Shown: positions 1 through 10,187 of the stretch, in pieces
Layout: each line of letters opens with the position of its first letter
Numbering within the stretch: position 1 is the first letter of the stretch
Translations under genes and position numbers: made by a program
Source: Spongiibacter marinus
Lineage (GTDB): Bacteria; Pseudomonadota; Gammaproteobacteria; Pseudomonadales; Spongiibacteraceae
DNA length: 64,000 nucleotides
Direction of reading: 5' to 3'
NCBI RefSeq assembly: GCF_016906995.1
Contig: NZ_JAFBBD010000009.1
Span: 95,513-159,512, forward strand
Notes under the pieces: generated by a model
Databases searched by the model: none
Seen by the model: only the letters and a program-made list of their open reading frames with translations
What the model was told of the DNA's origin: nothing

Positions 1-946
1 CGGTGCCCGCCGGTAAGATGCTGCGCATAGCATTCACTTCGCGGTGCGCTGCCTTGGCCACTTCCAGTGTATTGGCGGTACTTTGCTTCACGATGCCGAC
101 GCCCACCTGCGGAATGCCATTGCCGCGAAACATGGTGCGGTATTCTTCGGCGTCCAGCTCAACCCGTGCCACTTCGCCTAGGCGCAAAATATTGCCGCTG
201 TCATCGCGGCGCAGCACCAGTGTGGCGAAGTCGTCGGGGGCGAGGAACTGGCGCTCTATCTTGATAACAAAGTCGCGGTCGCGCGCCTTGAGTGTGCCGG
301 CTGGCAGCTCGACATTTTCGCGCCGCAGGGCATTTTCGACATCGCCAATGGTCAGGTTGCGGGCGGCTAGCGCCTCGTGGTCCAGCCAAATGCGCATGGC
401 ATATTCCGGCCCGCCGCTCACCCGCACCCGCGCGACACCATCCAGCACCGACAGCCGATCCACCAGATAGCGCTGGGCATAGTCGGCCAGTTGCAGGGTA
501 TTCATTTTGGTGGAGGTGAGGTTAAACCACATGATCACCCTTTGGTCCGAGTCAGCTTTTTGTACCTCTGGCGCGTCGGCTTCTTCGGGCAGGTTGTTGC
601 GCACACCGGCCACGCGATCGCGTACATCGTTGGCGGCGGCGTCGATATCGCGGCTCAGTTCAAACTCGATGCTAATCGTCGAAAAGCCATCCTGACTGGT
701 CGACGATACGGTTTTGATCCCCTCAATGCCGGAGATACGATCCTCGATAACCTGGGTGATTTTCGACTCGACCACTTCGGCTGAGGCGCCGGTGTAGTTG
801 GTGCTGACCGAGACGATGGGCGGGTCCACATCCGGGTACTCGCGCAGCGCCAGGCGCTCGAATGACAGGGCGCCAAAGGCGACCAGCAACAGGCTGATAA
901 CGGTGGCAAAGACGGGGCGCTTTACCGCAGTGTCTGACAGCAACAT
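1..946 (-). CDS. RND efflux permease, HAE1/AcrB type (5' part, runs off window)
   Basis: About 315 N-terminal residues of an inner-membrane RND drug/proton antiporter are visible; the rest lies left of base 1. The protein opens MLLSDTAVKRPVFATVIS, followed by the first transmembrane helix (about residues 12-30) and then the porter domain with REYPDVDPPIVSVST, typical of AcrB/MexF-like HAE1 permeases. The ATG lies 3 bases after the stop of the adaptor gene, so the two form an adaptor-permease operon. No outer-membrane TolC-type gene is visible in the window. Substrate cannot be told from this part. The family call is firm. Confidence 0.93.
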   Translation of the reverse strand, partial: MLLSDTAVKRPVFATVISLLLVAFGALSFERLALREYPDVDPPIVSVSTNYTGASAEVVESKITQVIEDRISGIEGIKTVSSTSQDGFSTISIEFELSRDIDAAANDVRDRVAGVRNNLPEEADAPEVQKADSDQRVIMWFNLTSTKMNTLQLADYAQRYLVDRLSVLDGVARVRVSGGPEYAMRIWLDHEALAARNLTIGDVENALRRENVELPAGTLKARDRDFVIKIERQFLAPDDFATLVLRRDDSGNILRLGEVARVELDAEEYRTMFRGNGIPQVGVGIVKQSTANTLEVAKAAHREVNAMRSILPAGT

Positions 947-949
947 GGC

Positions 950-1990
950 TTATGACTCCTGCGGGGCGACGGGGCTGCCGGGGCGCAGCATCAGGAAACC
1001 TTCACTAATAAGCTGTTCGCCAGCACTGAGGCCGTTCATCACTTCCACGCCGTCAACCAGACGGGTGCCCAGTGTTACCTCGCGGCGCTCGGCCTTTTGT
1101 TCGCCGTCTACCAGCCAGACATAGTGGCGATTTTCGATACTCTGCAGAGCCGCGGCGGGCACCACAATACCCTCGCGCTTGTCTTTCAATAACGACACTC
1201 TCATTAGCATGCCGGGTTTTAATGTGGCGTCGCCATTGGGAATGTGGGCGCGCACCATTACGCTGCGCGACAGTGGGTCGATGCGCGGATTAATGGCGAC
1301 GATCTTGCCCTGAAAGGTTTTATTTAAGGCGTCGCTGCGGGCATCCACCGGCATGCCCACCCTGAGTGAGCGCAGCAACAGGCTGGGCAGGTTGAGGTCG
1401 AGGCGCATGGTACTTAGGTCGTCGAGGCTGGTTATGCTGTCGCCCGGCGACACCAGCGCGCCGGGGCTCACATTGTGCAAACCGGTCACGCCGCCAAACG
1501 GTGCGCGCAGGGTGCGCTCATCAATTTTCGCCTGAACCTCGGCGATCTTGGCCTGGGCGCGGTCGCGGGCACTCAGGCGTTGGTCGTATTCGGTTTGCGC
1601 GGCCGACTGTGTGGCCAGCAGGTTTTTCAGACGACGGATTTCCCGCTGCTGCTCGGCCAGGTCGGCCTTCGCCGACGATAGCTGGGCCTGCTCTTCCGCT
1701 TGTTCCAGTGTTGCCAGTAAGTCACCTTGCTTCACGTATTGGCCTTCGTCGAAATGCAGGGCGCGCACTTTTTCGCTGACGGTGCTGGTTATGCGCACCG
1801 ATTCCTTGGCCAGTAGCGAGCCGATGGCAGGCAGCCGCTCTTCAATGGTTTGCGGGGCGAGTGTTTGCACCTTTACTGCGGCGGCGGGACGCTGGCCGGG
1901 GGTGGCCGCCGAATTGGGCTCGCAGGCGCTAAGCGCGGCAAATAGAGGCAGGCAAAACGCAATTACGCGTGCGCGGGGCGCAGTGAACAT
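950..1990 (-). CDS. RND efflux periplasmic adaptor (membrane fusion protein), lipoprotein
   Basis: HlyD/AcrA-type adaptor that would bridge the downstream RND permease to an outer-membrane channel. The N-terminus carries a lipoprotein signal ending in the lipobox LSAC, so it is probably lipid-anchored in the inner membrane with its body in the periplasm. The lipoyl/barrel-sandwich halves flank a coiled-coil hairpin rich in Q, E, A and R (roughly residues 85-150), followed by beta-barrel and membrane-proximal segments. I chose the ATG at 1990 because AGGAG sits 8 bases upstream; an in-frame ATG at 2008 lacks such a site. Length (about 346 aa) is usual for the family. Confidence 0.9.
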   Translation of the reverse strand: MFTAPRARVIAFCLPLFAALSACEPNSAATPGQRPAAAVKVQTLAPQTIEERLPAIGSLLAKESVRITSTVSEKVRALHFDEGQYVKQGDLLATLEQAEEQAQLSSAKADLAEQQREIRRLKNLLATQSAAQTEYDQRLSARDRAQAKIAEVQAKIDERTLRAPFGGVTGLHNVSPGALVSPGDSITSLDDLSTMRLDLNLPSLLLRSLRVGMPVDARSDALNKTFQGKIVAINPRIDPLSRSVMVRAHIPNGDATLKPGMLMRVSLLKDKREGIVVPAAALQSIENRHYVWLVDGEQKAERREVTLGTRLVDGVEVMNGLSAGEQLISEGFLMLRPGSPVAPQES

Positions 1991-2156
1991 GGTGAAGACT
2001 CCTGTCATTCCTGGTGTGCTACGCCCGAGATGAAGAGATGGATGTGTCGCGGGCAGTAGTAATGTAACACCGCAGCGAGAGAAATCCCTCGCGGCAGTGG
2101 ATAAGAATTTTTAAAAAAGCGGGGAATCGCGGCGGGCAGGACGCCCGCCGGCAGAC

Positions 2157-3554
2157 TTAGCGCTGTTGCAGTCGGGTTTCAGCGCGATCAGCGGCGGCGC
2201 GTACCTGCGCAGGTGCGGTGCCGCCAATATGGTTGCGGGCGTTGATAGAGCCTTCAAGCGTGAGCACGTCAAAGACGTCGTCTGCAATGTCGGCGCTGAA
2301 CTGCTGCAGCTCTTCCAGACTCATTTCAGACAGGTCCTTGCTCTGTGCAATACCGTAGGCCACAGACTTGCCAACCACCTCGTGGGCGTCGCGGAAGGGC
2401 AGGCCTTTGCGCACCAGGTAGTCGGCCAAATCGGTCGCCGTAGAGAAACCGCGCATCGCGGCTTCGCGGGTAACGTCGGCATTCACGGTAATGGCAGGCA
2501 CCATATCGGCGTAGGCTTTGAGGCTGTCTTTTAAGGTGTCGATCACATCGAACAGCGGCTCTTTATCTTCCTGATTGTCTTTGTTGTAGGCCAGCGGCTG
2601 CGACTTCATCAGCGTGAGCAGGCTGATCAGGTGACCGTTAACGCGGCCGACTTTGCCGCGAATCAGCTCGGGCACATCGGGGTTTTTCTTCTGCGGCATA
2701 ATCGAGGAGCCGGTGCAGAAGCGGTCGGGCAGGTCGATAAAATTAAATTGCGCCGAGGTCCACAGCACCAGCTCTTCGCTGAAACGCGACAGGTGGGTCA
2801 TGATCAGGCTGCCAGCGGCGGCAAATTCAATGGCGAAGTCGCGGTCGCTTACCGAGTCCAGGGAATTCTCGGTAGGGCGGTCAAAGCCCAACAGCTGTGC
2901 GCTGTATTCGCGGTCGATGGGGTAGGTGGTGCCCGCCAGTGCGGCGGCGCCAAGGGGGCTTTGATTCAGGCGCGCGGCGCAGTCCTGCAGGCGGCCAAAG
3001 TCGCGCTCCAGCATTTCATTCCAGGCCAGCATGTGGTGGCCAAAGCTCACGGGCTGGGCAGTTTGCAGGTGAGTAAAGCCGGGCATGATGGTGTCGGCTT
3101 CGCGGCGCGCCAGTGCCACCAGGCCCTGCTGCAGGCGGGTGATTTCGCTGCAGATGCTGCCAATCTCGTCGCGCAGGTACAGGCGAATATCGGTGGCGAC
3201 CTGGTCATTGCGCGAGCGGCCGGTGTGCAGCTTCTTGCCGGTAATGCCGATCTTGTCGGTCAGGCGCGCTTCAATATTCATGTGCACGTCTTCAAGGCTT
3301 ACCGACCAATTGAATTCGCCCGCTTCAATTTCGCTGCGAATCTCTTCCAGGCCGGTTTGGATCTGCTTGAGCTCGTCCTCGCTGAGTACGCCGACTTTCG
3401 CCAACATGGCCGCGTGGGCCAGCGAGCCGTTGATGTCGTGATGGTAGAGGCGTTGGTCAAAGCTCACCGACGCGGTGAAGCGCTCAACAAACTGGTCGGT
3501 GGCCTCGCTGAAACGCCCACCCCAAGGTTTGATAGCCGGCTCTTTGTCACTCAT
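2157..3554 (-). CDS. argH: argininosuccinate lyase
   Basis: Last step of arginine synthesis: cleaves argininosuccinate to arginine and fumarate in the cytoplasm. The fumarase/aspartase superfamily signature [11 protein letters not shown] is intact, as are an early WGGRF motif and the [13 protein letters not shown] stretch. The frame opens 37 codons further up (3665), but homologues start just before WGGRF. I therefore use the ATG at 3554, preceded by AGGA about 10 bases away, giving 465 aa against about 460 in the family. It is transcribed away from the beta-helix gene and hemC; argH near hemC is also seen in Pseudomonas. Confidence 0.96.
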   Translation of the reverse strand: MSDKEPAIKPWGGRFSEATDQFVERFTASVSFDQRLYHHDINGSLAHAAMLAKVGVLSEDELKQIQTGLEEIRSEIEAGEFNWSVSLEDVHMNIEARLTDKIGITGKKLHTGRSRNDQVATDIRLYLRDEIGSICSEITRLQQGLVALARREADTIMPGFTHLQTAQPVSFGHHMLAWNEMLERDFGRLQDCAARLNQSPLGAAALAGTTYPIDREYSAQLLGFDRPTENSLDSVSDRDFAIEFAAAGSLIMTHLSRFSEELVLWTSAQFNFIDLPDRFCTGSSIMPQKKNPDVPELIRGKVGRVNGHLISLLTLMKSQPLAYNKDNQEDKEPLFDVIDTLKDSLKAYADMVPAITVNADVTREAAMRGFSTATDLADYLVRKGLPFRDAHEVVGKSVAYGIAQSKDLSEMSLEELQQFSADIADDVFDVLTLEGSINARNHIGGTAPAQVRAAADRAETRLQQR

Positions 3555-3612
3555 TGCAAACAGGTCCTGTGTCATTGGGCGCTGCGCGGGCAGCCCATCG
3601 GAAAAGCGGCAG

Positions 3613-3621
3613 AGTATAGCA
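3613..3621 (-). promoter_or_regulatory. extended -10 promoter for argH
   Basis: The minus strand reads TGCTATACT here, a good extended -10 element, about 60 bases before the argH ATG at 3554. No convincing -35 hexamer is present 17 bases further up, as is common for extended -10 promoters. Confidence 0.5.
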
Positions 3622-3743
3622 GAAATTACCGCGCTCTCGCTGGCTGTCTGCGCCAGGGCTGCCACTCACCGCCGTAACGTTTATGTAATATAGCGTGGCC
3701 ATAATTTCGCGTGCCGAAAACTCCTGTGAAGTAAGGATCCGCC

Positions 3744-5357
3744 ATGACCCAGGCGACTGCGCCGCGCGCCAAATTAGTGGAGCAATTGTGGCAACTAAAA
3801 GCTGCTTTTGAGCAGGCCCAGGACGGCCGAAGTATTCATTTTGACACCTTGCTGCGCGACTCGGATTACCGTCGCGAGCTGATCAACGAAGCGGCGATGA
3901 GCCGTCATCGGGAGATGCGTGACCTCGGGCGCAGCCTCAGAGTGATCAACACTGACGGCGAGCTGCGTGCCTCCCAGCATTCGCGCAAACCCGTTAACCC
4001 CGACATTGCCGAGATGATGGACTGGCAGTCGCAGCAGCCAGCCGAAGAGGCCGTGCGTTCCCGGCGCTGGTGGCTGTGGTTGCTGCTGCCCGCGCTGTTG
4101 CTTGCCGTATCGCTATGGTGGGTATTGGGGCGCGGACACGAGCAGCTTGTCAGCGGCTCCCTGCACGGCGATCACGTGTGGACGGCGGATAAAACGTGGA
4201 TTCTCGACGACATTGTCTATGTTGAGGCCGCTGCCACGCTAACGATCGAACCTGGTGCGGTGGTGCTGGGGCAGCCCGGCAGCGCCCTGGTGGTCACCCG
4301 CGATGGCCAAATTATGGCGCGCGGCCGCGCCGATGCGCCGATTGTCTTTACCAGCGCGCAGCCCGAAGGTGGGCGCAAGGCCGGCGACTGGGGCGGTCTG
4401 GTACTGCTCGGCAATGCGCCGGTAAATACCCTGGATGCGCAGGTAGAAGGGGTGCCGACCAGCGATACGCGAGGGATGTTCGGCGGTGTTGACAGTCGCG
4501 ATAACTGCGGCGTGCTGGAATTTGTGCGCGTGGAGTTCGCGGGGTACGAGGTGTATGCCAATAACGAACTCAACGGCTTAACGCTGGGGGGCTGCGGCAG
4601 CAATACCATTGTGCGCCACGTGCAGGTGCATCGCGCTTCCGACGACGGCATAGAGATTTTTGGCGGCACGGTGGATATGAAGCACATCCTCATTAGTGGC
4701 GCTGCCGATGACTCGCTGGACTGGGATATGGGATGGCGCGGCCGCGTGCAGTTTCTGCAGGTGCTGCAGTATCCGGGTATGGGTGACAATGCCATCGAGG
4801 CAGACAACCGCAGTGGCCGCGAGGATGCCCAGCCAATCTCCGAGCCGCAGTTCTACAATGTGACGCTGCTGTCGCTTAACAGCGACGATAAATACCAGCG
4901 CGCCATGACTCTGCGGCGCGGCACCGGCGGCCACTTTCACAATATGATTATCAGCGGCTTCTCCGGTGAAACTATCGATATCAAAGGGCACGTCAGTGCC
5001 AGCCGGCTATCGACGGGAATGATGAGCTTTGGCGGCCTGCTGCTGTATAACAACGGTCGCGATGGTCGCAGTCACTTTATTGAAGAACTCGGCAAGCAAG
5101 ACGACGACGGCGGCTTTGATGAAGCGGCGTATTTCGCCTCGCTGGCACGCCGCGACATTTCGCCAGAGTTCAGCGTGCCGGTTGACCCGGTTCGTGTTCC
5201 CGATTTTCGCGTTGGCAGTAAATCTCCCGCCGGGCAGGGGGCTGTCGCGGTTCCCGAAGGCGAATTTTGGGATCAGGGCGCCAACTATCTCGGCGCGGTG
5301 CGGCCGGGCAGCGCCAGCACCTGGATGAATGGCTGGACGGCATTTGCGCCAAACTGA
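3744..5357 (+). CDS. membrane-anchored right-handed beta-helix protein, unknown function
   Basis: I do not recognise a named function. The first 100 residues are charged and predicted helical. A single hydrophobic segment follows (about residues 109-127, WLWLLLPALLLAVSLWWVL), and then about 400 residues rich in short G-, N- and D-containing turns (ASDDGIEIFGGTV, GAADDSLDW, DNAIEAD), which look like the rungs of a parallel beta-helix. With a positive RRWW just before the helix, the beta-helix should face the periplasm, tethered to the inner membrane. AAGGA lies 7 bases before the ATG. It sits between argH (divergent) and hemC. Beta-helices often bind or cleave polysaccharide, but no catalytic residues are identifiable. 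Confidence 0.7.
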   Translation: MTQATAPRAKLVEQLWQLKAAFEQAQDGRSIHFDTLLRDSDYRRELINEAAMSRHREMRDLGRSLRVINTDGELRASQHSRKPVNPDIAEMMDWQSQQPAEEAVRSRRWWLWLLLPALLLAVSLWWVLGRGHEQLVSGSLHGDHVWTADKTWILDDIVYVEAAATLTIEPGAVVLGQPGSALVVTRDGQIMARGRADAPIVFTSAQPEGGRKAGDWGGLVLLGNAPVNTLDAQVEGVPTSDTRGMFGGVDSRDNCGVLEFVRVEFAGYEVYANNELNGLTLGGCGSNTIVRHVQVHRASDDGIEIFGGTVDMKHILISGAADDSLDWDMGWRGRVQFLQVLQYPGMGDNAIEADNRSGREDAQPISEPQFYNVTLLSLNSDDKYQRAMTLRRGTGGHFHNMIISGFSGETIDIKGHVSASRLSTGMMSFGGLLLYNNGRDGRSHFIEELGKQDDDGGFDEAAYFASLARRDISPEFSVPVDPVRVPDFRVGSKSPAGQGAVAVPEGEFWDQGANYLGAVRPGSASTWMNGWTAFAPN

Positions 5358-5443
5358 CGCGCGCCGATGAGTTGGGCGGTTTAGTCTGCCAGGCGGCTGG
5401 CGTATGATACGGCGCTGATGCTTTACACGGACCCACGCTAATC

Positions 5444-6400
5444 ATGTCTGAACAGCCCTCGCGCACGCTGCGCATTGCCACCCGCGAAAGTCTGCTTGCT
5501 CTCTGGCAGGCGGAATATATCAAAGCCCGCTTGGAAGCCTGTCACCCGGGGCTACAGGTTGAACTGCTTGGCATGACCACCCGCGGCGACCAGCTGCTGG
5601 ACTCGCCGCTGTCGAAAATTGGCGGCAAGGCGCTGTTCGTTAAAGAGCTGGAACAGGCACTGCTCGATGGCCGAGCGGATATTGCCGTGCACTCGATGAA
5701 AGATGTGCCGATGGAATTTCCCGAAGGCCTGGGGCTGGCAATTATCTGCGAGCGTGAAGATCCCCGCGATGCGTTTGTTAGCAACCATTACGCCGACGTC
5801 GACGCCCTGCCGCAAGGGGCGAGAGTGGGCACCAGCAGCCTGCGTCGCGAATGCCAGTTGCGCGCCCGGCGCCCCGACTTGCAGATCAGTAGCCTGCGCG
5901 GCAACGTGCAAACCCGCCTGCGCAAGTTAGACGACGGCGAGTTCGATGCCATTATTTTAGCCTCCGCCGGTTTGATTCGCCTGGAACTTCAGCAGCGGAT
6001 CGCCTCCTTTATGAATGTTGAAGACAGCTTGCCCGCTTGCGGTCAGGGTGCGGTGGGCGTCGAAACCCGCTTGGATGACAACTGGGTACGTGAACTGCTG
6101 GCGCCGCTGCACGACGCAGACAGCGCGGCCAAAGTGATGGCCGAGCGCGCCATGAACACGCGCTTACAAGGTGGCTGCCAAGTGCCGATTGCCGGTTATG
6201 CCATTACTGACGACAGCCGCGACGACCACTTGTGGCTGCGTGCGCTGGTGGGCGAGCCCGATGGCAGCCGCGTATTGCGCGCAGAATTAAGCGCACCGGC
6301 GGCCGACCCAGAAGCTCTCGGTGTGGCAGTTGCCGAGGCACTGCTGGCTCAGGGTGCGGGTGACATTTTGGCGGCGGTTTACGGTGACCAGCAGCACTGA
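5444..6400 (+). CDS. hemC: hydroxymethylbilane synthase (porphobilinogen deaminase)
   Basis: Joins four porphobilinogen units into hydroxymethylbilane in haem and sirohaem synthesis, in the cytoplasm. The N-terminal [16 protein letters not shown], the catalytic-loop aspartate (Asp87 in MKDVP) and the dipyrromethane-cofactor cysteine (Cys245 in [13 protein letters not shown]) are all present. Length of 318 aa is normal. It starts a tight hemC-hemD-hemX-hemY-TPR operon; hemD overlaps its 3' end. Confidence 0.97.
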   Translation: MSEQPSRTLRIATRESLLALWQAEYIKARLEACHPGLQVELLGMTTRGDQLLDSPLSKIGGKALFVKELEQALLDGRADIAVHSMKDVPMEFPEGLGLAIICEREDPRDAFVSNHYADVDALPQGARVGTSSLRRECQLRARRPDLQISSLRGNVQTRLRKLDDGEFDAIILASAGLIRLELQQRIASFMNVEDSLPACGQGAVGVETRLDDNWVRELLAPLHDADSAAKVMAERAMNTRLQGGCQVPIAGYAITDDSRDDHLWLRALVGEPDGSRVLRAELSAPAADPEALGVAVAEALLAQGAGDILAAVYGDQQH

Positions 6401-7205
6401 TCTGCAGGGCCTGCGCATTCTTATCACCCGGCCCGAGGGCCGCAACGAAGAATTGCGCAGCGCCCTGGTTGCCGCTGGTGCTCAGGTCTGGGTGCAACCG
6501 CTGCTGCGCATCATTCCCCTGGACGAAAACGACGAGCGCTATCAGCACGCGCGTCGCTGCCTATTGGACCTGGACCTTTACCAGCACATTATTTTCATCA
6601 GCGTGAACGCGGTGGCCTGCGGTATGGCCTTGATCGATGATCTATGGCCGCAGTACCCGCTGGGTGTGCGCTGTCACGCCATCGGCGCTGCCACGGCCAA
6701 AGCACTCCATGACTGGCCGTGGCCTGCCGGCGCGCTTACGCCCTTGGAGGCGCAACAAGGCGGCGCGATGGACAGCGACAGCTTGCTGGCCAGCTCGGCG
6801 TTTAATGGGGTTGATGGGCAGCGAGTGTTGATTGTTCGCGGCTGCGGTGGCCGCGAGCAGTTGGCGCAAAAACTCCGTGAACGCAACGCGCGGGTAGACT
6901 ATGCTGAGTGCTATCAGCGCTGTGGGCCGGGTGAGGCCGCCGATGATTTACAGTCGCAGTTAGAGGCGGCGTCGATTCAGTTGGTATGCCTGAACAGCGG
7001 CGACACATTACAGCAATTTACCCAGCGCATTGCCGCTGCGCGACGCGATCAGTACCACCTGGTTCTACCCAGTGCGCGAGTGCAGCAACTGGCCCAAGAG
7101 GCCGGTTTTAGACATACCCTTCTTGCAGAAAATGCCGGTACAGCAGCGACGCTGGCGGCGATAAAAACGTGGCAGAGAGAACACAATGTCGGAAACCCAA
7201 AATGA
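6384..7205 (+). CDS. hemD: uroporphyrinogen-III synthase
   Basis: Cyclises hydroxymethylbilane to uroporphyrinogen III. The fold family is poorly conserved, but the opening [16 protein letters not shown], the middle FISVNAV and the position between hemC and hemX make the call clear. The frame is open from 6321, but that would give an untypical basic leader. A GTG at 6384, overlapping the hemC end by 17 bases, places the conserved start of the fold near the N-terminus and gives 273 aa. The ribosome site is weak, so translation may be coupled to hemC. Confidence 0.88.
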   Translation: MTSSTDLQGLRILITRPEGRNEELRSALVAAGAQVWVQPLLRIIPLDENDERYQHARRCLLDLDLYQHIIFISVNAVACGMALIDDLWPQYPLGVRCHAIGAATAKALHDWPWPAGALTPLEAQQGGAMDSDSLLASSAFNGVDGQRVLIVRGCGGREQLAQKLRERNARVDYAECYQRCGPGEAADDLQSQLEAASIQLVCLNSGDTLQQFTQRIAAARRDQYHLVLPSARVQQLAQEAGFRHTLLAENAGTAATLAAIKTWQREHNVGNPK

Positions 7206-8298
7206 CAACAAGGACGTGGCGGTAGCCGCCGACGATACCCCAACCACTTCAACGCCGTCGCAAAAAACACCTGCTGCCAAGAGCAAGTCTGGCAAAGCGG
7301 GCGCCGTGGCAACGCTGGCTCTGCTCGTGTCGCTATCCGCGCTGGCAGCGGCTGCCTGGCTGTATTACCAACTTATCTATCTCAATCAGCAGCAGAGCGC
7401 GCAATTCCTCAGCGATATCACTGCGCAGGTGCAGGGCCTTGATCAGCGCAGTCAATCGAGTGCGACAGCGCTGGACCGCCAACGCGAACGACTGACCGAA
7501 CTCGACAGCGCACTGGATCAGCAGCGCGCGGTTGTTCAGCGACAAATTCAACAGCTGAGCGACAAAGTACAAAGCCTCAGTTCGGTCGACCGCAATGACT
7601 GGTTGCTGGCCGAGGCCGAGTATTTATTGCGACTGGCCAATCAACGCTTGCAGCTCAGTGGTGACAGTCGCGCCGCAGCGCAGTTGTTAGCCAGTGCCGA
7701 TACTATTTTGCGCGAGCTGGACGATCCGGCGTTATACCCGGTGAGGGAAGCGCTGGCGGCAGAACTCGCTGCCTTGCAGGGCAGCTCCAGCTTTGATCTG
7801 GAGGGTGCCTACCTGCAATTGCAAGGTCTGGCGGACGCTGCCGAGTCGCTGGCGGTCTACGAGGCTCCGAGCTATCAAGCTGAGCCTCAGCCGGCGAGAG
7901 ACGCCTCCTGGCAGGAGGGCTTGAAAGCAGGATTTGAACGCGCGTGGGCGAAGTTGCGCAGCTATGTGCGCATTCGTCAGCACGATGAAAAATTCAAGGC
8001 CGAGCTGGCGCCGGAGCAGGCGACCGCCCTGCGCGCCAGTTTGCGAATGATGCTGGAGCAGGCGCAATTGGCATTGTTGGCAGAGCGCCCCGCCCTGTAC
8101 CGCCGCTCGCTGGATAAGGCGCTGGCGTGGCTGGAGCGCTACTACCCGCTGAATGACGGCAGTCAGGCGCTGGCTGCATCTTTGGAAGAACTGCGAGCGG
8201 CCGAGATTCGCGCCGAGCGTCCGGATATTTCTGCGTCGCTGCGGGCCCTGAAGGACTACAGCAAAACCCGCCGTTGGCAGCGCGAGGTGGGCCAATGA
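7186..8298 (+). CDS. hemX: HemX-type membrane protein of the haem operon
   Basis: A 370-aa bitopic protein: acidic, threonine-rich cytoplasmic tail, one membrane helix (about residues 40-62), then a glutamine-rich coiled coil (about 65-130) and a helical periplasmic domain. This architecture and the place between hemD and hemY match the HemX family. That family is often labelled uroporphyrinogen-III C-methyltransferase, but it has no SAM-binding fold and its biochemical role is uncertain. It overlaps hemD by 20 bases and hemY by 4. Confidence 0.88.
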   Translation: MSETQNDNKDVAVAADDTPTTSTPSQKTPAAKSKSGKAGAVATLALLVSLSALAAAAWLYYQLIYLNQQQSAQFLSDITAQVQGLDQRSQSSATALDRQRERLTELDSALDQQRAVVQRQIQQLSDKVQSLSSVDRNDWLLAEAEYLLRLANQRLQLSGDSRAAAQLLASADTILRELDDPALYPVREALAAELAALQGSSSFDLEGAYLQLQGLADAAESLAVYEAPSYQAEPQPARDASWQEGLKAGFERAWAKLRSYVRIRQHDEKFKAELAPEQATALRASLRMMLEQAQLALLAERPALYRRSLDKALAWLERYYPLNDGSQALAASLEELRAAEIRAERPDISASLRALKDYSKTRRWQREVGQ

Positions 8299-9512
8299 TC
8301 CTGTTTCTCGCGGCACTGTTTGCGCTGGCCGCTGCCGCCGCGATTGCGGTGGCGATTCAGTACGACAGCGGCTATGTCTTGTTGGCCTATGGCCATACCA
8401 CTGTTGAGATGACTCTGTGGGTAGCGCTGGCGCTGCTGGCGCTATTCTTGTTTGTGGTGTGGTTGCTGTTCAGCCTGTTGCGCCGCAGTGCACGCCTGTC
8501 TGACAAGTTGGGAGCTCTGCGCGGTCAGCGGCGTCAGCAACGCGAGCGTCAACGCAGTCACCGTGGGGTCATCGCCTATACCCAGGGCAACTGGTTGCAG
8601 GCCAAGCGTTTGCTGCTGTCGAGTGCCAGTAGCGACAAACCGCTGATTAATTATTTACTGGCAGCGCGTGCCTGCCAGCGCCTGGGCGATGAGCGCGGCG
8701 CACTCCAGGCGCTGAGCCAGGCAAAGAACTGCGGCACTCAAGCGGGTCTTGCGGCAGCCCTGACACAGGCGGAGTTGCAACTCGACAACGGCCAGTTGGA
8801 AGAGGCATTGGCAACCTTGAACCGCTTGGGTAAAAGTGCCGAGCGTCAACCCGCAACGCTGCTGCTGCTCGCGCGGGCCTATCGCGGCCTTGGTGATTGG
8901 CAGGCGTTATTGGCGCTATTGCCGGAATTGAACAAGCGGAAATTGCTTCAGGAGTCGGCGCGGCGAGAGCTGGAACTCGAAGCCCTGCGCGGCCAATTGC
9001 TGCGGTTGCGCCACGGTGGCGATGCCGAGCCGTTGCTTAAATGGTGGCAGCAGCTGGGGCGAAGCAGCCACCTTCGCAGTGAACTGCTGGAAGACATGGT
9101 GCCGGCGCTGCTGTCGCTGGGGCGTAGCAGCGAGGCCAGCAAATTAGTTCGCGCTGCCATTAAACAGCAGTGGCGCGACGAACTGGTGTTGTTGTTTGCG
9201 GGGATCAATGACGACCCCGCCCGACAGCTGCGCGTTGCCGAGTCCTGGCTGAAAGAACAACCCAACAACCCTCAGCTGCTGCTGGCATTGGCGCGTATTT
9301 GTCTGCGTAATGAGCTGTGGGGCAAAGCGCGCGAATACCTGGAAAGTGCTCATCGCATCGCGCCTTCGGCGACGGTATGCTTTGAATTATCGCGCTTGCT
9401 GGAACATCTCGGCGACGCCGAACTGGCGGCGTCGATGTTGCGCGAAGGGCTGCTTTTGCAGGGGCAGCAATTGCCGGATTTGCCAATGCCGCACTTGAGT
9501 CATCAGTCATGA
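8295..9512 (+). CDS. hemY: HemY protein, membrane-bound TPR protein of the haem operon
   Basis: Two N-terminal transmembrane helices (about residues 2-20 and 36-60) are followed by helical repeats of TPR character with many leucine/alanine pairs (for example GALQALSQAKNCG, ARICLRNELWGKAREYLESA). This is the proteobacterial HemY family and is distinct from protoporphyrinogen oxidase HemY of Gram-positives. The chosen ATG at 8295 overlaps the hemX stop (ATGA) with GAGGTGG just upstream. About 405 aa, as usual. The exact role in haem metabolism is not established. Confidence 0.9.
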   Translation: MILFLAALFALAAAAAIAVAIQYDSGYVLLAYGHTTVEMTLWVALALLALFLFVVWLLFSLLRRSARLSDKLGALRGQRRQQRERQRSHRGVIAYTQGNWLQAKRLLLSSASSDKPLINYLLAARACQRLGDERGALQALSQAKNCGTQAGLAAALTQAELQLDNGQLEEALATLNRLGKSAERQPATLLLLARAYRGLGDWQALLALLPELNKRKLLQESARRELELEALRGQLLRLRHGGDAEPLLKWWQQLGRSSHLRSELLEDMVPALLSLGRSSEASKLVRAAIKQQWRDELVLLFAGINDDPARQLRVAESWLKEQPNNPQLLLALARICLRNELWGKAREYLESAHRIAPSATVCFELSRLLEHLGDAELAASMLREGLLLQGQQLPDLPMPHLSHQS

Positions 9513-9817
9513 ATATCGATGCGCTGCGTAAAATGCTGGCGCGAGGCCAAGACAGCGCCATGCTGCGGTTCGGTTTGGGTAAAGCCTTGCTCGATGACAA
9601 ACAGCCCGCTGAAGCGGCTGAGCACTTGCAGTGCTGTGTGGAACAGGACGCCGATTACTCGGCGGCTTGGAAACTGCTCGGCCGCGCTCACCAGCAGCGT
9701 GGCGATGTCGCCGCCGCCCGCGCGGCCTGGCAGCAGGCTCTGCAAGCCGCCGCGCGCAAGGGCGATAAACAAACCGAGCGCGAAGTGCAGGTATTTTTGA
9801 AAAAGCTCGATAAGTAG
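9509..9817 (+). CDS. small tetratricopeptide-repeat protein
   Basis: A 102-aa soluble protein made of about two TPR hairpins (GKALLDDKQPAEAAEHLQCC, WKLLGRAHQQRGDVAAARAAWQQAL). Its ATG overlaps the hemY stop (ATGA), so it is the last gene of the hem operon and probably translationally coupled. TPR repeats bind proteins; the partner is unknown. Its TAG stop lies inside the GTAGG head of the first REP element downstream. Confidence 0.8.
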   Translation: MNIDALRKMLARGQDSAMLRFGLGKALLDDKQPAEAAEHLQCCVEQDADYSAAWKLLGRAHQQRGDVAAARAAWQQALQAAARKGDKQTEREVQVFLKKLDK

Positions 9818-10187
9818 GCGCGGGCCTGACCGCGATTGATTCCAGCCCTACCGTTCGCTCCAGTCGCCCTCAGGCGGGCTGGCCAAAGCACTCGCTCCAC
9901 TCACGGGCCACTCTGTCCTACGACACTCGCTTTGCCCGCGACACCTCTGCTGTTCATGTAGGAGCGGTTTTAACCGCGAATGAAGCTCTGAAAAAACGCA
10001 TTGCTATACGTGCTGCCGAATGTGGTTCAGTACTCCGAATCTTCGCGACTAACAGCGTGCCCCGCGACCGCAGGGAGTGCCTTGGGTAAGTCGCTCCTAC
10101 AAAAACACCACTTTGCAGTCGGGCGCGTAGGACAGCGTGCCCCATGACCGCAGGGAATGTTTTGGGTAGCGGGCCTGACCGCGACGC
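9814..10187 (+). repeat. REP/REPIN cluster 1
   Basis: No gene is visible. The gap holds several REP-type elements: GTAGG plus GCGG-GCCTGA-CCGC at 9814-9836; an opposite-facing copy with a CAGGCGGGC core at 9841-9885; a GCGGTT/AACCGC hairpin at 9958-9981; and two long composite elements (10045-10100 and 10127-10184) containing a CCGCAGGGA core. The elements fill the space between the convergent hem operon and the DUF484 gene. Confidence 0.85.

Noticed and set aside
2631..3677. A 348-codon plus-strand open frame opposite argH
   Set aside because: It is a high-GC antisense shadow: argH has all its catalytic motifs and full length on the other strand, while this frame matches no family I know.
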